The notes under the pieces: model-generated | Told to the model about the DNA's origin: nothing | Database searches by the model: none | What the model saw: the letters and a program-made list of their open reading frames with translations, nothing else | Made by a program: the position numbers and the translations under genes | Shown: in pieces, positions 1 through 6,846 of the stretch | Layout: each line of letters begins with the position of its first letter | Numbering within the stretch: position 1 is the first letter of the stretch | Source of the DNA: Terriglobia bacterium | GTDB lineage: Bacteria > Acidobacteriota > Terriglobia > Acidiferrales > UBA7541 | Reading direction: 5' to 3' | Length of the DNA stretch: 64,000 nucleotides | Assembly: GCA_023512135.1 (NCBI GenBank) | Contig: JAIMAG010000007.1 | Location: forward strand, 62,001-126,000

Positions 1-1
1 C

Positions 2-94
2 CAGACCACAGTCGAAGCACTGCGGGCCGCCAACCAGTTTCTGTTTACCCGCCAGCTCAAAGTAGGCGACCAGTTGCGCATCCCAAAACCTTGA
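2..94 (+). CDS. C-terminal fragment of a LysM-domain protein
   Basis: The frame is open from the window edge to the TGA at 92-94 and gives 30 residues ending in VGDQLRIPKP. The pattern (ANQF, a short turn, then LKVGDQLRIP) is the second half of a LysM peptidoglycan/chitin-binding repeat, so this is probably the last LysM of a cell-envelope protein that starts outside the window. The catalytic or anchoring part cannot be seen. No terminator follows directly. Confidence is limited by the short length. Confidence 0.55.
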   Translation, partial: QTTVEALRAANQFLFTRQLKVGDQLRIPKP

Positions 95-194
95 GTACTG
101 AGATAACTCTTTTTCTTTGAACAAGATACAGTCGACCGCGGGATATGTCGCGGAAGAAAATGACCGGCAACGAAGGGCGCCGCCAGCCTTTGCC

Positions 195-224
195 TTGACA
201 AAGAGTTCCCACTGCGTTTATAAG
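195..224 (+). promoter_or_regulatory. sigma70 promoter of the histone-like gene
   Basis: TTGACA at 195-200 and TATAAG at 219-224 are separated by 18 bases. This is a full consensus -35 and a 5/6 -10. It predicts a leader of about 70 nt before the ATG at 302. Confidence 0.7.
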
Positions 225-301
225 CCCGCGATGGCAGCAGGCTGCTTCCAGGCGAAGAAGGACGAAGCCCGGGCGCGGATTGTGAAACTCTGGAGGTCGA
301 G

Positions 302-667
302 ATGCCATACGACAAGCTCCTCTTTGGAGAAGATGAACTTGAAGACTACAGCCGCTACGACGAAGAAGACGAAGAACGCGGCATCGAGCGCGATGAAACC
401 TTAGGCGAAGAAACAGAAGAGGAGTTCGAAACCGAAGAATCAGCCGAGGCGGAAAAGGAAGCCGTCACGGTGCCAGCGCGTCCTGCACCCCCCGTATCGG
501 CTCCGGCTGCGCGCACGACCCCTTCGAAGTCGGCGGCACGCGCGAAAGCAAAACCAAAGCGGAAACGTGCACGGAAGCCGGCGCGGAAGGCCCAGCGCGC
601 TAAGGCCCGCAAGAAAGCCGCGCGGAAGGGCGCACGGAAAAAATCCTCCCGCAGGCGCCGGCGCTGA
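302..667 (+). CDS. histone H1-like basic protein with acidic N-terminus
   Basis: A 121-aa protein of strongly split composition. Residues 9-56 are rich in Glu/Asp (EDELEDY, DEEDEER); residues 73-121 are almost only Lys, Arg, Ala and Pro and end in SSRRRRR. The basic half resembles eukaryotic H1 tails and bacterial HctB/H1-like nucleoid proteins, so DNA binding is likely. The acidic half could shield the tail or recruit a partner. There is no folded domain I can recognise. The start is backed by GGAGGTCGAG just before the ATG. The gene has its own promoter (195-224) and terminator (692-725), so it is monocistronic. It lies directly outside the prophage; whether it belongs to host or element is not decidable here. 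Confidence 0.7.
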   Translation: MPYDKLLFGEDELEDYSRYDEEDEERGIERDETLGEETEEEFETEESAEAEKEAVTVPARPAPPVSAPAARTTPSKSAARAKAKPKRKRARKPARKAQRAKARKKAARKGARKKSSRRRRR

Positions 668-691
668 ACGGCCGGAAAGCTCTCCCAGTAG

Positions 692-725
692 CAGGCCCGG
701 GGGCAAACCCGGGCCTGTTGCTTTT
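692..725 (+). terminator. intrinsic terminator after the histone-like gene
   Basis: Perfect 10-bp stem CAGGCCCGGG (692-701) / CCCGGGCCTG (708-717), loop GGCAAA, followed by TTGCTTTT. It closes the histone-like transcript and marks the practical left edge of the phage region. Confidence 0.85.
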
Positions 726-740
726 GGGCCTGCCGCGCAC

Positions 741-1508
741 TCAGGTTTCCATTGCCACGTGCGCCACGCGGCCCACAAGCAAATCCGCGTAGGTCTGGCC
801 TTCCTCGACGGGCAGGATTTCCACCGGATAGTCAGGATTGTGCGGGCGCAGGATGAGAAAGTGCTCGTCCGGCCCGGCGCGCCCAACCGCAGCTCCCGGC
901 GCACTGCTGCGACGAATCAGTTCGACGTACTTCACCGTGCAGCCCTCGCCTTTCCGCACCACATACATGTTGCGATCGTTTTTCCGGTAAGGGCGCAGGC
1001 TGTTGTAGTGCCGGTCGATCAGCAGCGTGGAGCCGGGATTCAGCCGTGGCCACATGCTCATGCCCTCGCGGGCATCCACTTTGATAAGCACGAAGCGGGT
1101 CCAGAACCGGCGCGGCGGAGCCGCCAGATCAGCCCGGATGCGATTCAAGAAGGCACGGCGGAACTTGAGCAGCTCCTTCACCTGCTCGTTGACAATGATT
1201 TCGCTGCCCGCGGCAATGGTGCCATCCACCAGGGGCACCTCGGCATAGTCGGTGTCCTCCCCGGCCGGCACGGCAGCAAAGCGCATCAGTTGGTGCGGGT
1301 CGAGCAGGTCGTAGAGGCTGAGCCCAATGGCCTTCAGCATCCGATCCAGCGCCGAGAGTTTCAAGCCTCGCTTGCGGTTCAAAAAATTCGAAATGTGCGC
1401 CTGCGTGAAGCCCGTCCGGCGGGCCAGTTCCATGCCGGTCAGCTCGCCGGATTCGATCCGCTTGCGCAGCTCGCGACGCAAACTTTCCTGCAGGGCCACG
1501 AAACTCAT
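741..1508 (-). CDS. CI/LexA-type phage repressor (XRE HTH + S24 peptidase)
   Basis: A 255-aa protein from the ATG at 1508 (18 further codons upstream are in frame but carry no initiation signal). Residues about 14-70 form an XRE helix-turn-helix (MELARRTGFTQAHISNFLNR). Ala100-Gly101 in DGTIAAGSE matches the LexA/CI self-cleavage site. Ser151 (EGMSMWP) and Lys193 (CTVKYVE) match the S24 Ser/Lys dyad. The family represses lytic promoters and cleaves itself when RecA is activated by DNA damage, so SOS induction is expected but not shown. It diverges from the rightward phage genes across an AT-rich 125-base region holding promoters for both directions. Confidence 0.88.
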   Translation of the reverse strand: MSFVALQESLRRELRKRIESGELTGMELARRTGFTQAHISNFLNRKRGLKLSALDRMLKAIGLSLYDLLDPHQLMRFAAVPAGEDTDYAEVPLVDGTIAAGSEIIVNEQVKELLKFRRAFLNRIRADLAAPPRRFWTRFVLIKVDAREGMSMWPRLNPGSTLLIDRHYNSLRPYRKNDRNMYVVRKGEGCTVKYVELIRRSSAPGAAVGRAGPDEHFLILRPHNPDYPVEILPVEEGQTYADLLVGRVAHVAMET

Positions 1509-1592
1509 CAAAACCAGAATATAACGCGCAGCTATGAAAGGCAACGTGCAAATGCCGAACAAGCAAGCACTTATAGCAAAAAGAAATTATAC

Positions 1593-1621
1593 TTGACATA
1601 TATAAATTTCCAGTTAATACT
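1593..1621 (+). promoter_or_regulatory. rightward promoter facing the phage genes
   Basis: TTGACA (1593-1598), 17-base spacer, AATACT (1616-1621), in the AT-rich region between the divergent repressor and the first rightward gene. The predicted start point is only a few bases before the ATG at 1634, so the mRNA would be almost leaderless. This is the expected target of the repressor; I could not define an operator repeat with confidence. Confidence 0.6.
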
Positions 1622-1633
1622 GGGCTGGCTTGC

Positions 1634-1969
1634 ATGAGCCGCCCCAAACCAGCACCGACCGCTCACCCTGCGGCGCTGCCTGCATCCCGCGCATTCGAGA
1701 CCGAAGAACCGGGGCGCAGCGCGGCCGACGACTGGCGCGAGGAAGCAATCCGTCAGGCACGCCAGTTGGAAGCGCTCGCCTGCGAGCCAGCGAGCGAATT
1801 CCAGGAATTTCGTCGCAAGCTGGCCACCGGTGAGCTGCTTTCCCGGTCGGCAGAGAAGCTGGCTTGGGCGCTGCGATTTTCTGGACGCATTACCATCACG
1901 TTCCATCAAGGTCGGATCACAAAGACGCTGCTCGAAGAAGCGTACTTCCCGCATCGGACGGGGGCTTGA
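1634..1969 (+). CDS. unknown 111-aa phage early protein
   Basis: This is the first gene rightward of the repressor. It sits between a strong promoter (1593-1621) and an intrinsic terminator (2026-2075), the position where lambdoid phages carry an antiterminator or Cro-like protein. Residues 1-30 are low complexity (Pro/Ala); 35-85 look alpha-helical and charged (DDWREEAIRQARQLEAL). The end reads ITFHQGRITKTLLEEAYF, which recalls short DUF2292-like proteins of the form 'G.i..i...ek.r'. I do not recognise a fold with certainty. Function is unknown; a regulatory role is inferred only from position. Confidence 0.6.
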   Translation: MSRPKPAPTAHPAALPASRAFETEEPGRSAADDWREEAIRQARQLEALACEPASEFQEFRRKLATGELLSRSAEKLAWALRFSGRITITFHQGRITKTLLEEAYFPHRTGA

Positions 1970-2025
1970 GCGCGCAGCGTCTGACAGCAAAATCCTGAAG
2001 CAGGTCTGACGGAACCTTCTCCGGA

Positions 2026-2075
2026 GCCCTGCGCTTCCCTGTCCCGGCGGGCGGGGAAGGCAGGGCCCTTTTTTT
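2026..2075 (+). terminator. strong intrinsic terminator before the late genes
   Basis: GCCCTGC (2026-2032) pairs with GCAGGGC (2060-2066), with an inner CTTCCC/GGGAAG stem and one unpaired base, followed by CC and seven T. It lies downstream of the 111-aa gene and upstream of every virion gene, so late transcription from 1593-1621 would need read-through or antitermination. Confidence 0.85.
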
Positions 2076-2087
2076 GGGAGCATGCCC

Positions 2088-2264
2088 ATGAACTCACGAA
2101 TCAAGCCGTCTGAGCCACATCGCTCATTCCCGGTTCTGCGAATGGAGCTTCGTTACTGCTCGCGCTGCGGAACACTGCACGTGCGGCCCGCCGGGGCGGA
2201 AACCAACGTTTGCACAGCCTGCATCCGGGCGCTGGCCTGGCTGTACGAAGAAGAGAAGCGATGA
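2088..2264 (+). CDS. small zinc-ribbon protein
   Basis: A 58-aa protein with two CxxC knuckles (YCSRCG and VCTACI) 13 residues apart, typical of a small treble-clef or ribbon zinc site. I chose the ATG at 2088 because GGGAG sits seven bases upstream; an ATG at 2082 is too close to it. The stop overlaps the next start (ATGA at 2261-2264), so translation is coupled to the HTH protein. Small zinc proteins of this sort are common next to phage late regulators; its target is unknown. Confidence 0.65.
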   Translation: MNSRIKPSEPHRSFPVLRMELRYCSRCGTLHVRPAGAETNVCTACIRALAWLYEEEKR

Positions 2265-2809
2265 GACTGCCGTCCTACGAACGATTGCGGGTGATTTTGC
2301 TGCTCCGGCGTTTCTTCCGCACTTCCCTGCTGCTCGGGCGGATGCCTTCGGTGATGGGTGGCGACAGATTCCGCAGCCAATTCCGCAGCCGGCCGTCGCG
2401 GGCGTTTGAGGACGCAGTGCTGTTCGTCTGCGACGTGGAGCGCTGCCTGCGCAGCCTGGAACCGTTCGACCAGCGCATCCTCGCCCTGTGCATCTTCGAA
2501 GACCGCTCCGAGTGGGAAACGGCCCGACTGTTCGGCCGCCCGCAGGCGCACATCTCCCGGCGACTCGGCGAGGTGCTGGACCTGCTTCACGAAACATTCT
2601 GCCGGCTGGGTCTGCTGACACCACCGCCGGCCGAAGTCAGGCCGACCAGCCAGCCGGCGCGGCCTGCAAAATTGGAACGGACGAGGAACCAGGAAGTGGC
2701 GCGGCCGCCTCAGCCGAGTCTGTCGGGGAAACGAACGGCCAGAGCAGGATGCGCGCCGGTCTCGGCCGACGTCGGCGTTGAGGTTTCGCGCAGGAGTCGT
2801 TCGTCATGA
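2261..2809 (+). CDS. sigma-70 region 4-like HTH protein, candidate late regulator
   Basis: A 182-aa protein. Residues about 55-120 read as a sigma region-4/ArpU-like helix-turn-helix: RSLEPFDQRILALCIFEDR, then a recognition stretch ETARLFGRPQAHISRRLGEV. The C-terminal 55 residues are basic, disordered and Pro/Arg-rich. In Gram-positive phages ArpU/RinA-like proteins with this layout switch on late genes, and the position just before the terminase is the same. The start overlaps the previous stop and its own stop overlaps the next ATG (2806-2809). An alternative is a TerS-associated DNA-binding protein. Confidence 0.6.
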   Translation: MRLPSYERLRVILLLRRFFRTSLLLGRMPSVMGGDRFRSQFRSRPSRAFEDAVLFVCDVERCLRSLEPFDQRILALCIFEDRSEWETARLFGRPQAHISRRLGEVLDLLHETFCRLGLLTPPPAEVRPTSQPARPAKLERTRNQEVARPPQPSLSGKRTARAGCAPVSADVGVEVSRRSRSS

Positions 2810-3291
2810 AAGCCAAACGACCAAAACCGGAGATGCCATCCCGCCGGCCTCGACTGTCGGCGGAAGCCCTCGAGCGGCTGGTGAGCGAGCAGTTGCTGCA
2901 GCCGCTGCGCGCCAGCAAGCAGCGTCTGGCCATCCAGCAGCGCTGCGCAAACTCGCCCCGGGAGATCGAAGCGGCACTGTGCACGGCCACGGTGGCCGAG
3001 CAGCTTCGACTTCCGCTGCGCGCGTTCGTGGTGGAGCAGATCCCACGGCTGATGCAGCGACTGTTTGCTTGCGCGGAGGCGGGAGAGTCCTGGGCCTGGC
3101 GCGTGATTCTGGAAGCTTCGGGCCTGGGCGAACACTTCCGTCAGGCGCTGACGCTCACCGAAGCAACGGCACCGGACGCATTCGTTTCCATCGGTTTCGA
3201 GCAGCGCCTGCTGGAGCGCCTGCGCGAGCTGGGCACATCTGCGCCGGCTGCGACGCACAGCACCGCGCCCGCAGACCCGGAGGTTGCTTGA
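2806..3291 (+). CDS. candidate terminase small subunit
   Basis: A 161-aa, mostly helical protein. Residues 17-60 could hold an HTH (SAEALERLVSEQLLQPLR, then SPREIEAALCTATVAEQLR) and 68-110 a coiled oligomerisation region. Evidence for TerS is position and size: it directly precedes the large terminase with a 3-base gap. TerS proteins recognise the packaging site and form rings. Sequence similarity is not something I can confirm by eye. Confidence 0.5.
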   Translation: MKAKRPKPEMPSRRPRLSAEALERLVSEQLLQPLRASKQRLAIQQRCANSPREIEAALCTATVAEQLRLPLRAFVVEQIPRLMQRLFACAEAGESWAWRVILEASGLGEHFRQALTLTEATAPDAFVSIGFEQRLLERLRELGTSAPAATHSTAPADPEVA

Positions 3292-3294
3292 GGT

Positions 3295-4875
3295 ATGCCA
3301 GAACTGCAATCCATTCTGCAACGGCTGGCCACGGAACCGACGAGGCTGGTGCGGCACCCGCTCGTCGAGCGCTTTTCCCACCTGGAGGGACTCTGGCCAC
3401 TGCTGGATGCCCTGGTCCCCGTGTTCTGCCAGATTCGCGACCGCCAGGGCCGACTGGTACCGCTGGTGCAAAACGCGGTGCAGCGGGACTACGCGCAGCG
3501 CCGCACGGCGCGGAACCTGATTCTCAAAGCGCGTCAGGTGGGCATGACCACCTACATCGCGGCACGATTCTTCCTGCGCACGATTTCAACGCCCGGAACG
3601 GTCACGCTGCAGGTAGCCCACTCGCTGGAATCCGCCGAACAGATTTTCCGGATTGTCCGGCGGTTCTTCGACACGCTGGATGACGACGTGCGCCGCGCCC
3701 TGAAGCCCGTCCGAACCAACGCACGCGAACTGGCTTTTGCTGGCACCGACAGCCGCTACCTGGTGGACACGGCCGGCAACCGCCACGCCGGGCGCGGGCT
3801 GACGATTCACTGCCTGCACGCTTCGGAAGTGGCGCAATGGCCAGGGGATGCCGGAGAAACTCTGGCGGGACTGCTCGGGGCAGTGGCGCCGGGCGGATGG
3901 GTAGACCTGGAGTCTACGCCCCGCGGTTCCGGAAGCCTCTTTCACCGCCTGTGGACCGATGCAGTATCGTGGCCGGGTTACACCCGCCACTTCTTCCCCT
4001 GGTGGCTGGAGCCCGCCTACACGCTGGCTCCTGCGCCCGGCGAATCGCTCGAACCGCTGAGCGAGGAGGAACGCCTCCTCGTCGAACGCCACCGGCTCAC
4101 CCCCGGGCAGATTCTCTATCGTCGCTATCTTCGAACTACGCTCGGCGTGCTGGCGCGGCAGGAGTTTGCCGAAACCGACGTGGATTGCTTCCTTTCCGCC
4201 GGCCGGCCCGTGTTCGACCTGGCGGCCATCGAAGCGCGGCTGCGTCGGCTGCCGGAACCGGTCGAACGCCACGCCAACGGCGCCGAACTCATCTGGTTTC
4301 CGCCGCAGCCGGGGCGCGATTACGTGCTGGGTGCCGACGTGGCCGAGGGCACCGAACACGGCGATTATTCCGCCGCGGTAGTTCTGGATGCTGCCACCGG
4401 ACTGCAGTGCGCGGAAATTTTTGCTCGCTGGCCCCTGCGCCAGTTTATCGAATCGCTCGATCGCCTGGGCCGTCGCTACAACTTTGCCCTGATGGCCATC
4501 GAACGGAACAACCACGGGCACGCTGTGCTTTATGCCCTGCGACACCAGTTCCACTACCCGCGAATCTATCACCATCCAGAACCCGGCGTGAACCCGACCG
4601 CAACAAAGGCCGGCTGGCCCATGAACCTGCAAACGAAGCCGCAGGTGGTCGGCGCGCTGCACCTGGCCCTGGAGCAGACCCCGGAGATTATCTGTTCGGC
4701 TCGGCTGCTCGAGCAGTGCCGGAGCTTCGTGTACCGGGAAGACGGTGAGATGGGTGCGCTGGCCGGGATGCACGATGACCTGGTCACGGCCATGGGGATT
4801 GCCCTCGCCGTGCGTGCGCGCACGGCCGCCGCCACGCTGACCAGTGCTGCGGTGCACGCCCCGGCGCCGTGGTGA
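3295..4875 (+). CDS. terminase large subunit
   Basis: A 526-aa DNA-packaging motor and nuclease. The ATPase domain shows a Walker A variant LKARQVGMTT (from Leu77) as in T4 gp17-type terminases, a Walker B with HASE (Glu178 as catalytic carboxylate), and motif III ESTPRG (207-212). The RNase H-like nuclease domain begins near residue 340 with YVLGADVAEG (Asp348 as first metal ligand) and ends with MHDDLVTA (Asp494/Asp495). Full length is normal for the family. It would dock on the portal encoded 2 kb downstream; the two are usually adjacent, and here a kinase/DUF3037 pair sits between them. Confidence 0.93.
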   Translation: MPELQSILQRLATEPTRLVRHPLVERFSHLEGLWPLLDALVPVFCQIRDRQGRLVPLVQNAVQRDYAQRRTARNLILKARQVGMTTYIAARFFLRTISTPGTVTLQVAHSLESAEQIFRIVRRFFDTLDDDVRRALKPVRTNARELAFAGTDSRYLVDTAGNRHAGRGLTIHCLHASEVAQWPGDAGETLAGLLGAVAPGGWVDLESTPRGSGSLFHRLWTDAVSWPGYTRHFFPWWLEPAYTLAPAPGESLEPLSEEERLLVERHRLTPGQILYRRYLRTTLGVLARQEFAETDVDCFLSAGRPVFDLAAIEARLRRLPEPVERHANGAELIWFPPQPGRDYVLGADVAEGTEHGDYSAAVVLDAATGLQCAEIFARWPLRQFIESLDRLGRRYNFALMAIERNNHGHAVLYALRHQFHYPRIYHHPEPGVNPTATKAGWPMNLQTKPQVVGALHLALEQTPEIICSARLLEQCRSFVYREDGEMGALAGMHDDLVTAMGIALAVRARTAAATLTSAAVHAPAPW

Positions 4876-4935
4876 ACAGGTGCGAGCCGGGCTGATTCGC
4901 GTCCGCAGGGGAGGTGACAGAACTCGACAGGCCTC

Positions 4936-4964
4936 TTGCTGCGCACTGTCTCGACGACTAGCAT
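4936..4964 (+). promoter_or_regulatory. possible promoter of the cargo pair
   Basis: TTGCTG (4936-4941), 17-base spacer, TAGCAT (4959-4964), about 20 bases before the ATG at 4986. Both boxes are partial matches (about 4/6 each). It would let the kinase gene be expressed in the lysogen independently of late transcription. Confidence 0.4.
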
Positions 4965-4985
4965 TAGCCCGAGCTTCCCGAAGCC

Positions 4986-5780
4986 ATGCCGCAGGCAGTG
5001 GAACACATCCGGCGGATGCGCGGCGGCGCACAGGCGCATCTGATGCGCTGTTCGGATGGCGGATATTACGTCGTCAAATTTCAGAACAATCCGCAGCACC
5101 CGCGCATTCTGGTGAACGAATTGCTTGGGACCCGGCTGGCCGCACGACTGGGACTGCGCACGCCACAGGCAGCGGTCGTGCATGTCGAGCAGCGACTGAT
5201 TGACCTGACGAGCGAGCTGGTGATGCAAATCGGCACAGAACGAATTCCCTGTCGGGCCGGGTTTCAGTTCGGCTCACGGTACCCTGGCGATCCCGCGCAG
5301 ATTGTGGTGCACGACTTCTTACCCGAAGCACAACTGCTGGCTGTGGAGAACCTGGATGACTTCTGTGGCGTTCTGGTGTTCGATAAGTGGACCTGCAACA
5401 CGAACGGTCGGCAGGCGATCTTCTATCGGGAAGACGGTCAACCGCAATATGCTGCGATGATGATCGACCAAGGCTTCTGCTTCAACGCCGGCGAGTGGAA
5501 TTTTCCGGATGCGCCGCTGCGCGGCCTCTATCCACGACAGCGTGTCTACGAGCGGGTGCGCGGGATGGAAACCTTCGAGACGTGGCTGGCGCGCCTAGAG
5601 CAAATCGACGAGCGCGTGCTCGATGCCATCAGCAAGGAGATTCCTCCGGAATGGTATGACGGCGAGCAGGATGCGCTCTACGACCTGCTCGAACAGCTTC
5701 TGCGCCGGCGCAAACGGGTTCCGGATCTCATCCTGGAGGCGAAAAATTCTTCCCGGCAACCATTTCCCAATTGGACGTGA
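4986..5780 (+). CDS. HipA-like kinase (HipA_2-type family)
   Basis: A 264-aa protein with HipA-superfamily kinase motifs: Lys31 in YYVVKFQNN (ATP binding), Glu45 in VNELLGTRLA, Asp133 and Asn138 in VFDKWTCNTN (catalytic loop), and Asp161 in MIDQGFCF (DFG-like metal site). All key residues are present, so activity is plausible. It is shorter than E. coli HipA (about 440 aa) and lacks its N-terminal subdomain, as in stand-alone HipA-like kinases. It is followed three bases later by a DUF3037 gene, a frequent partner. The pair sits between terminase and portal and is not a virion part by family. The substrate is unknown; toxin, defence or lysogeny roles are inference. Confidence 0.8.
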   Translation: MPQAVEHIRRMRGGAQAHLMRCSDGGYYVVKFQNNPQHPRILVNELLGTRLAARLGLRTPQAAVVHVEQRLIDLTSELVMQIGTERIPCRAGFQFGSRYPGDPAQIVVHDFLPEAQLLAVENLDDFCGVLVFDKWTCNTNGRQAIFYREDGQPQYAAMMIDQGFCFNAGEWNFPDAPLRGLYPRQRVYERVRGMETFETWLARLEQIDERVLDAISKEIPPEWYDGEQDALYDLLEQLLRRRKRVPDLILEAKNSSRQPFPNWT

Positions 5781-5783
5781 ACC

Positions 5784-6593
5784 ATGAGCGAAACTCCACT
5801 GCAAAGCTGTAGCTATCGCATTCTGCGCTACACGCCGAACTTGATCCGCGACGAATGGGTGAATATCGGCGTGCTGCTGCACGACCCGGTTCGAAACGAA
5901 TTGCGACACCGGTTGCTCGAAGGAACAGCCGAGCTCCGCCGGGTCCGACGGCTGCATCCGCAAGCGGACCTGGAACTGTTGCGGGCCCTCGCCGGGGAGC
6001 TGGAGCTGCAGATCGAAGCCGCGAACGGCAATCCCGCCGCATTTCTGCAGCGGCTGGAGGAAACACTCTCGAATGCGCTGCAGCTCAGCCCGCCGAGGGG
6101 GGTTCTGACCGAAGATGCCGCTGCAGAGCTGGAGCGGCTCTACCGCGATCATGTAGAGGCTCCGCGCTTCCGTCGCGCGGCCGCGCCCGAGCGGCCCCAG
6201 ACGCGCACCGAAGTGCGCCTCCAGGCCCGGCATGTATTTCGCCGCGCCGGCATTCTGCACCGGCTGACCACGAACGTGTCCGTCGAAGAATACACGGAAC
6301 CCGGTGACCCCTTCCGAATGGACTTCGCCTATCGGCGCGACGGCATCCAGGGCTACCTGCACAGTCTGCTGCTCACGGGCGACGCCGGGCGCGCCAAAGA
6401 GCTCGCCTACACGGCAGAACGCATACGGGCGAAACGGGCCGCCGAGTTCTTTGCCATCACTGAGACGGAGCCAGAAATCTCGAACCTGCGACATCAGTTC
6501 CTTCGCCGACTCCTGGCTGCACAGAACATTGGCATCGTCGCGGTCACGCAGCTCGAGCGTTTCGCCGAGCAGCTGCGGGCCGACCTGAACTAG
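5784..6593 (+). CDS. DUF3037 protein, partner of the HipA-like kinase
   Basis: A 269-aa protein opening with CSYRILRYTPNLIRDEWVN and IGVLLHD, the signature of DUF3037. The family is found beside HipA-like kinases in many bacteria; its biochemical role is not known, though a partner or antitoxin role has been an obvious guess. Residues 85-160 are helical and charged; the C-terminal half (EYTEPGDPFRMDFAYR to the end) looks like a second alpha/beta domain. No DNA-binding or transmembrane segment is evident. It is translated with the kinase and followed by an AT-rich stretch and a terminator, so the two genes form a closed unit. Confidence 0.78.
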   Translation: MSETPLQSCSYRILRYTPNLIRDEWVNIGVLLHDPVRNELRHRLLEGTAELRRVRRLHPQADLELLRALAGELELQIEAANGNPAAFLQRLEETLSNALQLSPPRGVLTEDAAAELERLYRDHVEAPRFRRAAAPERPQTRTEVRLQARHVFRRAGILHRLTTNVSVEEYTEPGDPFRMDFAYRRDGIQGYLHSLLLTGDAGRAKELAYTAERIRAKRAAEFFAITETEPEISNLRHQFLRRLLAAQNIGIVAVTQLERFAEQLRADLN

Positions 6594-6846
6594 CGGCGGA
6601 AATTCTGTCAAGAGGGCCGAAGCGTCGAAAAACAGGTAATTGTCTGAAACGAAAGAAGAAAAAATTTTCGCAAAACTGAATAATAACCTGTCCCGATCTG
6701 CTATAACATTCTCAGAAGCTGAAAAGAAACCGCCCCGGAGCCGCCGCTTCGGGGCTTTTGCGTTTGGGGCGGCTCTTTCCGCGCAACACGGGAGCCGCAC
6801 CGACAGTACCGGCAAGCACGCGAGCACATTTCTCGATCCCCAGAAT
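6594..6846. other. AT-rich gap between cargo pair and portal
   Basis: About 250 bases. The first 130 are clearly richer in A/T than the flanking phage genes and contain a TATAAC box (6701-6706) without a good -35. The rest holds an intrinsic terminator. A frame is open from a TTG at 6640 into the portal gene, but it lacks a ribosome site and runs through the terminator hairpin, so I treat it as non-coding. Confidence 0.55.
6732..6764 (+). terminator. intrinsic terminator closing the cargo pair
   Basis: 10-bp stem GCCCCGGAGC (6732-6741) / GCTTCGGGGC (6746-6755), with one G-T pair and a CGCC loop, followed by TTTTGCGTTT. It separates the kinase/DUF3037 pair from the portal gene; late transcripts must pass it or start after it. 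Confidence 0.75.

Noticed and set aside
6640-6846. TTG-initiated extension of the portal protein
   Set aside because: No ribosome site, atypical composition, and it runs through an intrinsic terminator hairpin.
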